A DNA stretch of 50,603 bases from Anaerolineaceae bacterium (GCA_019429225.1 JAHYJK010000008.1:1-50603); one strand, 5' to 3'. Shown: positions 16,055 to 24,224, numbered from the stretch's first letter. Program-made: numbers and translations. Notes: generated from the sequence alone by a model not told the origin.

Positions 16055-16195
16055 ATGAGCAAGAAAGTTGAAACCAAAAAACAATATCGGCTTACAGCTG
16101 AAGAACGCGAAAGACGAAGACGCCAGATCATGTTTGGAATCTTTGCTGCCGTGTTGATCATCTCCTGGATTGCTTCCATGATCGCTGTGCTGTAA
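16055..16195 (+). CDS. 46-aa basic single-TM microprotein
   Basis: A short protein with a highly charged N-terminal half (Lys/Arg-rich, containing the run ERERRRRQ at ~18-25) and one C-terminal TM helix (~27-46, IFAAVLIISWIASMIAVL). By the positive-inside rule the basic part should face the cytoplasm. GAGG lies 6 nt before the ATG, and the DUF4173 gene starts 20 bp after its stop with AGGAG, so the two look like one operon. Function not recognised; a small accessory subunit of the neighbouring membrane protein is one possibility. Confidence 0.7.
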   Translation: MSKKVETKKQYRLTAEERERRRRQIMFGIFAAVLIISWIASMIAVL

Positions 16196-16215
16196 GCTCC
16201 TCACAAAGGAGTTGC

Positions 16216-17829
16216 ATGACAAAGAATACTTCCCGATTTTTGATAGCAGGCTTGCTGATTGCCTGGTTTGTTGATTTCCTTTTTTATAAAAAACCGTTTG
16301 GTATCGCGTTCACCCTCTGGGTGGTGATCGCTGTAGCTGCATTATTCATTATCAGCTACCTTGAAAAGGTCAAACCGCATTGGCTTTCCTTCGTATTGGC
16401 CGGGGTTGCCATTGCGCTCTCCAGTGCTAGCTTTCTGCACATGGAACCATTCACGCAGACGATTTCAGCACTCGCCAGCCTGGCGCTCTTGATGTTGCTG
16501 ACAATCACCTTCCGTGATGGACATTGGCCTTATTTCCGATTATTGGATTATGTCCTGCGGGGTCTAAAATGGTTGCTAACCATCATTAGCAGATCCTGGC
16601 CTGTTATTTTTCAGGGACAGAAGAAAAACAATCAGGAAGAAAATTCAGATAATATCGAAACCAAACCACAAAATAAGAGAGCTGTCTGGTCAATCCTGCG
16701 AGGTCTGTTATTATCCATCCCAATCCTTTTAGTGTTGGCCTCTCTTTTGGCCAGTGCTGATCCGATTTTTGAAAAAGGTTTGAACGATTTCTTTAAAATC
16801 TTCCAGATAGAAAATGTTGCAGAATACATCTTCCGCCTGGTTAACATTTTGCTCATGGGGTACCTCTTCATTGGTGTGCTCATTCAGGCAATTCATCCCA
16901 AAAACCAGGAACCCCGACCTCAGCCCAATCAACCTTCGTTTTCAAAATTTCTAGGCTCGCTGGAAGCAAAAATTGTTTTCATCAGCATCAACCTGCTATT
17001 TGCTGCTTTTCTGATCATTCAATTCCGTTACTTTTTTGGTGGTCAGGCGAATATCAGCGAGACAGGCTTTACCTATTCAGAATATGCACGCCGCGGATTT
17101 GGGGAAATTATCACCGTGGCTGTCCTGAGCTTGTTAATTTATTATGGTTTCCACAGCATCACCCGTCTGGAATCACCCAACCAGAAACGATGGTTTACAG
17201 GTTTAAGTATCCTGGTTTTTTTGCAGGTATTGGTGATGCTCGTCTCCAGCTATCAACGTCTGGTTCTATATGAACAGGCTTACGGTTTTTCCCGTCTGCG
17301 AACCTATTCGCACCTCTTCCTGCCCTGGCTGGCAGTATTGATCATTATTGTGATTGTATTAGAACTCTTGCAACGCCAGGGCCATTTAGCTTTCACCATC
17401 ATTGCTGTAGCAGCCAGTTTTGTGGTCACCTGTATTGCTTTTAATATTGATGGTTTCATTGCCAAACAGAACATTCAAAGAGCTACCTTATCAGAACAGG
17501 AAGGCTATGCCCTGGATTTTTACTACATTTCTGAACTCAGTTCAGACGCGGTTCCTGTCATATTGGATAGCTATTTGGCCGGCAATTCATCCACAAATGA
17601 TCTGCTTGGAGCGAATCTATCCTGTCGTTGGAACGAAATCCAGAAACAGGAAACACATCCCTGGCAATCATTCAACATTTCTCGTACGAAATCGGTAAAT
17701 CTGCTGCATCAATATCAGCTTGAATGGCAACAATACTCCATTCATCAAGACGAATCAAGAGCCGATGATTACGTTTTGGTTGATGGTGAAAAATATTTCT
17801 GTGCTATTAATGCAAATTGGATAGACTGA
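16216..17829 (+). CDS. DUF4173 (DUF4153-like) polytopic membrane protein
   Basis: 537 residues with about 11-12 hydrophobic helices. The order and motifs (N-terminal short helices, a cytoplasmic loop ~135-155, LLSIPILLVLASLLASADPIFEKGL at ~165-190, FTYSEYARRGFGEIITVAVLSLLIYYG at ~290-318) match DUF4173. The EYARRGFGE stretch is the strongest family signature. A soluble ~110-residue C-terminal domain with two cysteines (SCRWNE, YFCAIN) follows the last helix. Function is unknown; members are often near sensor kinases. Preceded by the 46-aa protein, probably in the same transcript. No terminator is seen before the next promoter at 17910. Confidence 0.85.
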   Translation: MTKNTSRFLIAGLLIAWFVDFLFYKKPFGIAFTLWVVIAVAALFIISYLEKVKPHWLSFVLAGVAIALSSASFLHMEPFTQTISALASLALLMLLTITFRDGHWPYFRLLDYVLRGLKWLLTIISRSWPVIFQGQKKNNQEENSDNIETKPQNKRAVWSILRGLLLSIPILLVLASLLASADPIFEKGLNDFFKIFQIENVAEYIFRLVNILLMGYLFIGVLIQAIHPKNQEPRPQPNQPSFSKFLGSLEAKIVFISINLLFAAFLIIQFRYFFGGQANISETGFTYSEYARRGFGEIITVAVLSLLIYYGFHSITRLESPNQKRWFTGLSILVFLQVLVMLVSSYQRLVLYEQAYGFSRLRTYSHLFLPWLAVLIIIVIVLELLQRQGHLAFTIIAVAASFVVTCIAFNIDGFIAKQNIQRATLSEQEGYALDFYYISELSSDAVPVILDSYLAGNSSTNDLLGANLSCRWNEIQKQETHPWQSFNISRTKSVNLLHQYQLEWQQYSIHQDESRADDYVLVDGEKYFCAINANWID

Positions 17830-17909
17830 TCTCTACCCAATCTGCAATTTCAATGAATCCTGGCAAGGTTGTAAACACTCGTTTTTCAGATCACTTGCCT
17901 GCTTTAACA

Positions 17910-17918
17910 TGGTAAAAT
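17910..17918 (+). promoter_or_regulatory. Extended -10 promoter for the UPF0104 gene
   Basis: TGG-TAAAAT ends 7 nt before ATG 17926. The intervening CGATTCA carries no Shine-Dalgarno, again predicting a leaderless mRNA. Confidence 0.55.
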
Positions 17919-17925
17919 CGATTCA

Positions 17926-18951
17926 ATGAAACGTTGGCAACTTTGGGTAGGAATTCTCATCAGTGCAGTATTGCTTTACCTTGCCATGCGGGGATTACAA
18001 CTCGCTGAAGTCTGGGATTCCATCAAGACTGCCCGCTATATCTGGTTGTTACCGGGGATTGCCATCTACTTTATGGGTGTGTGGGTGCGTTCCTGGCGCT
18101 GGCATTATATGCTGCGACCGCTTAAAAAGATCCCCACCCGCACCATGTTTCCGATTGTGACCATTGGTTATATGGGAAACAATATCTACCCGGCCCGTGC
18201 TGGTGAGGTGCTGCGAGCCGTGATCCTGAAACAACGCGAGGAGGTACCGGTCTCCGCTTCTCTGGCAACGGTGATCGTTGAACGCGTATTTGATGGTGTG
18301 GTCATGCTGGCTTTCGTGTTTCTCAACCTGGGGGAACTGGCAAAACTCACCACTGATTCAGGTATCATTGGCAATATTCAACAGATTGCCTTCTGGGGAG
18401 CCATCGTATTCATCACTGCACTGCTGGTTTTTCTTTTAGCTGCCATGTTTCCACAATATACACAGCGGATTGCTGATTGGTTCATTCATCGATTCATGCC
18501 ACTCCGCCTGCGTGAAAAAACCAGCCAGATTGCCAGCCGTTTTCTAACCGGACTGGAATCACTGCGCTCACCTCAGGAAGCTTTGATGATTTTTTTCACA
18601 TCCGTCATCATCTGGTTATTTGAAACGGGTAAGTACTGGTTTGTGATGCATGCCTTCAACTTTGAAGTCAGTTTCTTTGCCTTAATGTTGATGAACGGAA
18701 TTGTCAATCTGGCAACCACCATTCCATCAGCCCCAGGGTACCTGGGCACCTTTGATGCGCCAGGTATTGCACTCCTGAGTGCCTATGGCGTTCCACCTGA
18801 AATGGCTACCAGTTATACATTGGTATTGCATGCTGCCTTATGGTTCCCTATCACAGCCCTGGGTGCTTATTACTATCTGCGCCAACCACTGCGTTGGGGT
18901 TCGAAAGAAGTCAAAACAATTCAACAAAATCATTCAGGAGAATTAACATGA
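17926..18951 (+). CDS. UPF0104 / LPG-synthase-TM family flippase-like membrane protein
   Basis: 341 residues with ~8 TM helices. Matches the integral-membrane domain shared with the N-terminus of MprF (PF03706): RSWRWHYMLRPL (~47-58), IGYMGNNIYPARAGEVLRAVIL (~77-98), SLATVIVERVFDGVVML (~108-124), and late TIPSAPGYLGTFDAPGIALLSAYGV (~265-290). The NNxxPxRxGE motif is the hallmark. Members flip or shield charged or glycosylated lipids; without the MprF synthase domain, substrate is unknown. The FAD-oxidoreductase gene begins inside its stop codon (ATGA), so both are translationally coupled, which hints at a joint role in lipid or lipid-linked sugar metabolism. Confidence 0.87.
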   Translation: MKRWQLWVGILISAVLLYLAMRGLQLAEVWDSIKTARYIWLLPGIAIYFMGVWVRSWRWHYMLRPLKKIPTRTMFPIVTIGYMGNNIYPARAGEVLRAVILKQREEVPVSASLATVIVERVFDGVVMLAFVFLNLGELAKLTTDSGIIGNIQQIAFWGAIVFITALLVFLLAAMFPQYTQRIADWFIHRFMPLRLREKTSQIASRFLTGLESLRSPQEALMIFFTSVIIWLFETGKYWFVMHAFNFEVSFFALMLMNGIVNLATTIPSAPGYLGTFDAPGIALLSAYGVPPEMATSYTLVLHAALWFPITALGAYYYLRQPLRWGSKEVKTIQQNHSGELT

Positions 18952-20237
18952 AGATCGCCATTGTTGGTGCAGGAATCGCTGGCCTGACTGCTGCTCATGA
19001 TCTCATCAAAAATGGGCACCAGATTACCATATTCGAAGCAGCAGATTATGTAGGCGGTCTGGCAGCAGGCTTTAAAGAAAGTCATTGGGATTGGTCGGTG
19101 GAGCGTTTTTACCATCACTGGTTTCAATCTGATTCAGCCATGTTAGGCTTGATTGAAGAATTAGGATGGAGTGATCAGCTCGTCTTTCCGCGTCCGGTCA
19201 CTGTTATGTACCACAAAGACAAATTCTATCCTTTCGATTCCATTCCATCAGCACTGATGTATCCGGGTCTTGGCTGGGGAGTCAACAAAGTTCGCTTTGG
19301 ACTTGTCAATCTGGCAATCCGATTCACCAATAACTGGCAGGCATTGGAGAAATTCACAGTGGACGAATGGATGCGCAAATATGCCGGAGATAAAGCGTAT
19401 GAAGCCGTATGGGAACCCATGTTGATTGGAAAATTTGGTGAACGCTATGCCCGTCAGGTTAATATGGCCTGGATGTGGGCTCGACTGAAAGCACGTACAC
19501 CCCGATTAGGAACCTTCACAGGTGGTTTTCAGGCTTTTTCCGATCAATTTGCAGCTTTCTTGAAAGGTAAAGGTGTTCAAATACGCCTCAACACCCCGGT
19601 AAAATCCATCCAAAGGAATTCCGATTCAGGATTAACCATCACCTCTTCCTTTGGAGAAGAAATCTTTGATCAATGTCTGGTGTCCAGTTCCCCATCTTTA
19701 ATGGCACGCATAGCGCCTGAGTTGCCCAAACAGTATCTGGAAGGTTTGCTCAATCTGAAGAGTCTGGGAGCCGTTGTATTAATCCTGGCGATCAAGCATC
19801 AACTGTCTAAAGAAGGGTATTACTGGTTCAACTTGCCCAAAAAAGCAGGCTTTCCCTTCCTGGCATTGGTAGAGCACACCAATTATCTAAAACCAGATTA
19901 TTTTGGAGGGGATCATATTATTTATTGTGGTGATTATCTGGAAACGGATCACGAATACTTCCAGCTAACGCAGGAAGAAATCATCCAGCGTTTCACCCCC
20001 AGCTTACAACGGATCAACCCAGAATTCCAACCTGATTGGGTAAAGAACGCCTGGTTATACCGGACTCAGTACGCACAACCTGTCCCGTTTATCAATCACT
20101 CCAAAAACATCCCGGATATCCGTACCCCCATCACTGGTCTGTTTTTTGCCAGCATGAGTCAGGTATATCCCTGGGATCGAGGTACTAATTTTGCCGTTGA
20201 GATAGCCCATCGGGCAGCTACCATGATGGGCAAGTAA
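18948..20237 (+). CDS. NAD(P)/FAD-dependent oxidoreductase (amine oxidase / protoporphyrinogen oxidase-like)
   Basis: 429 residues from ATG 18948, supported by AGGAG 7 nt upstream and a 4-bp ATGA overlap with the UPF0104 gene. The FAD-binding Rossmann motif is at the extreme N-terminus (AIVGAGIAGLTAAHDL, GxGxxG) and ends in the ribose-binding acidic residue of IFEAADYVGGLA (~29-40). The GG motif and the C-terminal FAD contact YPWDRGTNFAVEIAHRAA (~400-420) are typical of the phytoene desaturase/UDP-galactopyranose mutase/amine oxidase superfamily. Specific substrate is unclear; relatives adjacent to UPF0104 genes are common. No terminator is visible after it. Confidence 0.87.
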   Translation: MKIAIVGAGIAGLTAAHDLIKNGHQITIFEAADYVGGLAAGFKESHWDWSVERFYHHWFQSDSAMLGLIEELGWSDQLVFPRPVTVMYHKDKFYPFDSIPSALMYPGLGWGVNKVRFGLVNLAIRFTNNWQALEKFTVDEWMRKYAGDKAYEAVWEPMLIGKFGERYARQVNMAWMWARLKARTPRLGTFTGGFQAFSDQFAAFLKGKGVQIRLNTPVKSIQRNSDSGLTITSSFGEEIFDQCLVSSSPSLMARIAPELPKQYLEGLLNLKSLGAVVLILAIKHQLSKEGYYWFNLPKKAGFPFLALVEHTNYLKPDYFGGDHIIYCGDYLETDHEYFQLTQEEIIQRFTPSLQRINPEFQPDWVKNAWLYRTQYAQPVPFINHSKNIPDIRTPITGLFFASMSQVYPWDRGTNFAVEIAHRAATMMGK

Positions 20238-20450
20238 ATAAAGATCCGTGAAAAATTTTGCCTTCCTTTCACCCACCCAGGTCGTTCCAGGGTATGGTAC
20301 AAATCAGTAAGATTAAAAACCTTAAATTTTTAAATCAAAATAAGATTCAGGATTCAATATTAAGACTCACCGATTCACCAAAAAGAATCATCCAGAAAAT
20401 TTTTGGATTTACCCTCTATTTAGTCAAAACAATTATTTTTTAGACAGTTA

Positions 20451-20495
20451 CCCCATATATGGGGTTGTAAAACGCAACAATGACCGCATATATGG
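20451..20495. repeat. Paired CCnCATATATGG palindromes
   Basis: CCCCATATATGGGG (20451-20464) is a perfect 14-bp palindrome. A second copy, CCGCATATATGG (20484-20495), lies exactly 33 bp downstream, about three helical turns, so both face the same side of DNA. Both are 110-180 bp upstream of the predicted dnaA promoter. Likely a binding site for a dimeric protein. Confidence 0.6.
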
Positions 20496-20563
20496 AATAA
20501 AATTGACTGGACAAATAAAAAAATTATTAACGACTCTTTAACTTTTCTTTAACATTAAAAGTC

Positions 20564-20584
20564 TTAAAGATTCAGAATCTTTAA
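20564..20584. repeat. 21-bp palindrome TTAAAGATTC-A-GAATCTTTAA
   Basis: Two perfect 10-bp arms (20564-20573, 20575-20584) around one central A, 22 bp upstream of the predicted dnaA -35 box. The position suits an operator for dnaA. Confidence 0.6.
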
Positions 20585-20605
20585 AACTATCGTCATGTTT
20601 TTGCC

Positions 20606-20634
20606 TTGTTTCACCTTTCTTTTTCTGTTAGAAT
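20606..20634 (+). promoter_or_regulatory. Candidate dnaA promoter
   Basis: TTGTTT (20606-20611), 17-bp spacer, TAGAAT (20629-20634). Predicted start near 20641 gives a ~162-nt leader. Confidence 0.55.
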
Positions 20635-20640
20635 GATGAA

Positions 20641-20802
20641 TGTAATCGGGGCAACCCCTACAGCAATTATTACCTTCATTTTTGAAGGATACCAATTAAA
20701 CGGGCATTAACTCCCACTGCGCAGTCAGCAGTGGGCTTGCTTACCTGTTACCTGTATGTCGTTACCGGATTATAGCATCACCAAATGGAGGAGGTAACGT
20801 GA
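20641..20802 (+). promoter_or_regulatory. Long structured dnaA 5' leader
   Basis: Contains three hairpins: GGGG-CAA-CCCC (near 20648-20658), CCTTC-ATTTTT-GAAGG (near 20682), and the strong CCCACTGC (20713-20720) / GCAGTGGG (20728-20735). None is followed by a U-run, so attenuation by termination is not indicated. Then a TTACC-rich stretch (TTACCTGTTACCTG) and a very strong GGAGGAGG ribosome site before the ATG. Confidence 0.45.
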
Positions 20803-22158
20803 ATGAACGCTCATCAAGCATGGCAGAATCTCATCGGGCAATTACAAATGGAGATGTCCAAAGCCGCCTTTGATACCTGGGTCCGCAGTGCAGAGTTGGT
20901 AAATTATGAAGAAAATATTTTCACCATTGGCTTGCAAAACGCTTATGCGCGCGATTGGTTGGAAAGTCGATTATCCAGCACCATTACCCGTCATCTTACT
21001 GGATTAATGAATGAAAAGATTGAAGTCAAATTCATCGTCTGGCATAAAGATTCTGTTCCACAAACCAATACCTCAATCGAAACACCCCTCCAACCATCCA
21101 ATAACAATCATTCCGAAAATTCAGCCCATTGCAGTTTTCTGAATAGCCGATATTCGTTCAATAATTTTGTCGTTGGGCCATCTAACAGGCTGGCGCACGC
21201 TGCCTGCCTGGCAGTCGCTGAAAATCCCGCCAAGTCATATAATCCCCTTTTTCTGTATGGTGGCGTAGGAATGGGTAAAACCCACCTCTTACATGCCATT
21301 GGGAACACCGCCATCAATAATGGTCTCAGTGTGTTGTATGTTTCTTCGGAAGAATTCACCAACGACCTTATCAATGCTATTCGTAGCCACAACACCCAAT
21401 CCTTCCGGGATCGCTATCGCAACATCGATGTCCTCCTGATCGATGATATCCAATTCATCGCTGGAAAAGAGTCCACCCAGGAGGAATTCTTCCACACCTT
21501 CAACACCCTGCATGGTCAGGATAAACAAATTGTAATTTCATCCGATCGACCACCCAAGGCCATGAACACCCTGGAAGAACGCTTGCGCTCCCGTTTTGAA
21601 TGGGGTTTGATCGTGGATATTCAACCACCAGATCTCGAAACCCGCACCGCCATACTGCGCTCGAAAGCCGAACGCAGTGGTCGCCAGGTTCCGAATGACA
21701 TTCTGGATTCGATTGCCCGCCAGATCCAATCCAATATTCGTGAATTGGAGGGTGCTCTCACCCGTGTCCTGGCATATTCTGAACTGAGCAATCAACCATT
21801 GACCATGCAGCTGGTTAATGCTGCCCTGGCTGACCTGTTACCCAAGCGCGATAAACTATTGCCCGACCAGGTGCTTTATGCAGTCGCAAATGCTTTTGGC
21901 ATCTCACCTGAAAAGATGTTGGGGCGTGAACGTACCCGCGAAATAGCACTACCAAGGCAGGTAGCCATGTATCTACTGCGCGAAGAAGCCAACATTTCCC
22001 TGCCACAAATTGGTGAAGCTCTTGGTGGCCGTGATCATACCACGGTCATGTACGCCTGCGACAAAGTCGCTGATCTGATCGAACGAGATGACCGCTTGCG
22101 CCGCCAGCTGATCCAGATCCGTGAGCAGCTCTATGGTAGACCAGCTCTGGCAGTATAG
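20803..22158 (+). CDS. dnaA: Chromosomal replication initiator protein DnaA
   Basis: 451 residues, the normal length. Domain I (~1-80, AWQNLIGQLQMEMSKAAFDTWV) is followed by a short polar linker (~85-110) and the AAA+ domain III: Walker A GGVGMGKTHLL (~153-163), Walker B LLIDDIQFIAGKE (~211-223) and sensor 1 IVISSDRPPKAM. Domain IV bears the DnaA signature IGEALGGRDHTTVMYACDKV (~400-420) for box recognition. It binds DnaA boxes and melts the origin. dnaN, recF and gyrB do not follow; the next gene is RNase J. The start is set by GGAGGAGG and by the family N-terminus; a GTG 3 bp upstream is in another frame. Confidence 0.97.
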   Translation: MNAHQAWQNLIGQLQMEMSKAAFDTWVRSAELVNYEENIFTIGLQNAYARDWLESRLSSTITRHLTGLMNEKIEVKFIVWHKDSVPQTNTSIETPLQPSNNNHSENSAHCSFLNSRYSFNNFVVGPSNRLAHAACLAVAENPAKSYNPLFLYGGVGMGKTHLLHAIGNTAINNGLSVLYVSSEEFTNDLINAIRSHNTQSFRDRYRNIDVLLIDDIQFIAGKESTQEEFFHTFNTLHGQDKQIVISSDRPPKAMNTLEERLRSRFEWGLIVDIQPPDLETRTAILRSKAERSGRQVPNDILDSIARQIQSNIRELEGALTRVLAYSELSNQPLTMQLVNAALADLLPKRDKLLPDQVLYAVANAFGISPEKMLGRERTREIALPRQVAMYLLREEANISLPQIGEALGGRDHTTVMYACDKVADLIERDDRLRRQLIQIREQLYGRPALAV

Positions 22159-22190
22159 ATCACATCAAGGAAACCACCTGATACCAACTT

Positions 22191-22219
22191 TTGACAAATA
22201 TACCTGCATGTGTTAAACT
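22191..22219 (+). promoter_or_regulatory. Strong promoter between dnaA and RNase J
   Basis: Consensus TTGACA (22191-22196), 17-bp spacer and TAAACT (22214-22219). Predicted start near 22226. It drives a region that ends at the intrinsic terminator at 22309-22343. Confidence 0.65.
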
Positions 22220-22225
22220 TGCAAT

Positions 22226-22346
22226 CGTTAGTAGAAAGTGGTAACGTCGCTATGCGGCATTTGACGTGAGAAAGTTTATTGGTTCCATTCTTGGTATGAT
22301 CGATGCGCAATCCCCCGGCTGAAGACCACCGTGGGATTTTTTTATT
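22226..22346 (+). ncRNA. Candidate small RNA or terminator-controlled leader upstream of RNase J
   Basis: A ~120-nt unit framed by a good promoter and a terminator, with no credible gene. The 5' half can form two mutually exclusive stems: ACGTC (22244-22248)/GACGT (22263-22267), or GTCGC-TAT-GCGGC inside it. Only very short ORFs occur (for example MRHLT and MIDAQSPG). It does not match the SRP, 6S, tmRNA or T-box motifs I know. It is either a free sRNA or a premature-termination leader for the RNase J gene 80 nt downstream. Confidence 0.45.
22309..22343 (+). terminator. Intrinsic terminator between dnaA and RNase J
   Basis: AATCCC-C-CGG (22309-22318), 10-nt loop, CCG-T-GGGATT (22329-22338), running into seven T. 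It can end dnaA transcripts as well as those from the promoter at 22191. Confidence 0.8.
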
Positions 22347-22427
22347 CTCACAATGATTGACCTAAACACAGTCTAGCTGTGATAAAAATTTAGAACTTTA
22401 CAAATAGAAAAGGAAATTTTAACAATA

Positions 22428-24068
22428 ATGAATTCTATACCATTACGAATCATTCCCCTGGGAGGTATGGGGGAAGTGGGTCGTAACATGATGGTCTATG
22501 AATACAATCGCGAAATTTTGATTGTAGACACAGGCTTAATGTTCCCCGAAAATGATATGCTGGGAATCGACTATATCATCCCGGATATCTCTTACCTTAA
22601 AGACAAAAAAGATTGGGTCAAAGGTATCTTCATCACCCACGGGCATGAAGACCATACTGGCGCAATCAAACATATTCTGGATGATATCCAGGCACCGATC
22701 TATGCTACATCCTTAACAACCGGTTTATTGGAAAATAAGCTGACGCGCGGAGGTATGTTAGACCGTGCTGATATTCACACCATTAAAGCTGGCGATACCG
22801 TACAAGTCGGCAGTTATTTTTCTGTGGAAACATTCCATGTTTGCCACTCCATTCCGGATGGCATCGGTCTGGGAATTCAGACCCCGGTGGGTTTAATCGT
22901 CCATTCTGGCGATTACAAATTTGATCATACGCCTGTCGATGGCTGGCCAACTGATTATTCCAAACTGGCTGATTTCTCCAAAAGAGGCGTTCTGGCTTTA
23001 CTGGCTGATTCCACCAATGCGGAACGCTCTGGCTGGACACCTTCTGAACAGGTGATCGAACCAGCCTTCGACAAAGTCTTTAGCGAAGCCAAAGATCGCA
23101 TTATCATCGCCAGCTTTGCTTCGCTGATCTCTCGCGTGCAGCAAGTCGCTAACACGACTGAACGCTACGGACGTAAGCTGGCAATTGCCGGTACGAGTAT
23201 GGTCGATAATGTCAGGATTGCCCGCAAATTGGGTTACCTGAACGTCAAAGATGAGTTGGTTATCCCGATTGAACAGGCGTTAAATATGCCGAAATCCAAA
23301 GTAGTGATTATGTGTACTGGTTCACAGGGCGAACCAACCTCCATATTAGGCCGTCTTGCCATGGGAAAAAACCGACAGTTTGATGTTATCAATGGTGATA
23401 CAATCGTGCTCTCCTCCCATCCCATTCCGGGCAATGAAGAGAGTGTCAGCCGCACCATCAACAAGCTTTTTGAGCGTGGCGCCAATGTCATCTACGAAGC
23501 CATTGCTGCAGTACACGTTTCCGGACACGCCAGCCAGGAAGAGATGAAACTTTTATTACACCTTACCAAACCGAAATTCTTCATCCCCATCCATGGCGAG
23601 TTGAAACATCTCAAACAACATGCCCGCATCGCTCAGGAAGTTGGCGTTCCCGCTGAGAATATTGAAGTCATCTTGAATGGCCAGGCAATCGAATTAACCC
23701 CAAATAGATTGAAGCGCAGTAATAATGTTCCTGCCAATTACATCTTTGTGGATGGATCCAATGTTGGCGATATCAGCCCGGATATCATGCGCGAACGCGA
23801 GATGATGTCTCAGGAGGGTGTGGTATTAATCAACCTTGCCTTAACCAAAGATGGAGATATTGTGGGTACGCCAAATATCGTGACCAGTGGTTTCCTGATG
23901 TCACAGGATGAAGATGAACTCAAATCTTTGACCCGTACTAAAATCGAGGAAGCCGTGTTATACGCAAACGGTCATTTACAAAAGGATGTTGAAAAAGCGG
24001 TTCGCAATGTGATTTACTCAGAAACCCGCCGACGCCCATTGGTTGTTGTTTCTGTAAACGAAATTTAA
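22428..24068 (+). CDS. rnj: Ribonuclease J
   Basis: 546 residues. A metallo-beta-lactamase/beta-CASP ribonuclease with 5'-to-3' exonuclease and endonuclease activity in mRNA decay and rRNA maturation. N-terminal IIPLGGMGEVGRNMMVYEY and the metal site HGHEDH (~71-76) are diagnostic, followed by LIVHSGDYKFDHTP, the beta-CASP region ADSTNAERSG and IASFASLISRVQQV, MCTGSQGEPTSILGRLA, VHVSGHASQEE and IPIHGELKHLKQHARIA. A C-terminal RNase J domain closes the protein. Only one copy is in the window. AAAGGAAA is its ribosome site. It ends at its own terminator. Confidence 0.96.
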   Translation: MNSIPLRIIPLGGMGEVGRNMMVYEYNREILIVDTGLMFPENDMLGIDYIIPDISYLKDKKDWVKGIFITHGHEDHTGAIKHILDDIQAPIYATSLTTGLLENKLTRGGMLDRADIHTIKAGDTVQVGSYFSVETFHVCHSIPDGIGLGIQTPVGLIVHSGDYKFDHTPVDGWPTDYSKLADFSKRGVLALLADSTNAERSGWTPSEQVIEPAFDKVFSEAKDRIIIASFASLISRVQQVANTTERYGRKLAIAGTSMVDNVRIARKLGYLNVKDELVIPIEQALNMPKSKVVIMCTGSQGEPTSILGRLAMGKNRQFDVINGDTIVLSSHPIPGNEESVSRTINKLFERGANVIYEAIAAVHVSGHASQEEMKLLLHLTKPKFFIPIHGELKHLKQHARIAQEVGVPAENIEVILNGQAIELTPNRLKRSNNVPANYIFVDGSNVGDISPDIMREREMMSQEGVVLINLALTKDGDIVGTPNIVTSGFLMSQDEDELKSLTRTKIEEAVLYANGHLQKDVEKAVRNVIYSETRRRPLVVVSVNEI

Positions 24069-24094
24069 TCCTCCAATTGATTTAAATCTTGAAT

Positions 24095-24125
24095 CACGTA
24101 TCTGCTATCAGGTACGTGGTTTTTT
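24095..24125 (+). terminator. Intrinsic terminator after RNase J
   Basis: CACGTA (24095-24100), 12-nt loop, TACGTG (24113-24118), then GTTTTTTCT. Confidence 0.85.
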
Positions 24126-24224
24126 CTATTTTCAAGATCAGTTTATGATTATCCTTTCAATTGACTTTCCAGTACAATTAATATACTCTTTCAAGAAGAA
24201 TCCTAATTCCCGGAGGAGAACAGG

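Larger units (their letters stand above)
20238..20605. other. AT-rich non-coding region upstream of dnaA (possible replication or regulatory region)
   Basis: No gene is visible in the 565 bp from 20238 to dnaA. The left part (20290-20450) is AT-rich with three GATTCA copies (20344, 20351, 20372). The middle has the CATATATG palindromes (20451-20495), then an A/T-rich tract with runs of A and T (20510-20560) and a 21-bp palindrome (20564-20584). An origin is plausible beside dnaA, but I found no cluster of canonical TTATCCACA boxes. Confidence 0.4.

Noticed and set aside
20344-20377. GATTCA copies as iterons
   Set aside because: Spacing is irregular (7 and 21 bp) and a 6-mer in AT-rich DNA is expected by chance.
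20238-20802. Confident origin of replication call
   Set aside because: No cluster of TTATCCACA-like boxes was found and skew could not be computed. The region is reported only as a possible origin.
22361-22386. Second promoter TTGACC upstream of RNase J
   Set aside because: No acceptable -10 at 16-18 bp; the CACAG/CTGTG hairpin there is short and not clearly functional.
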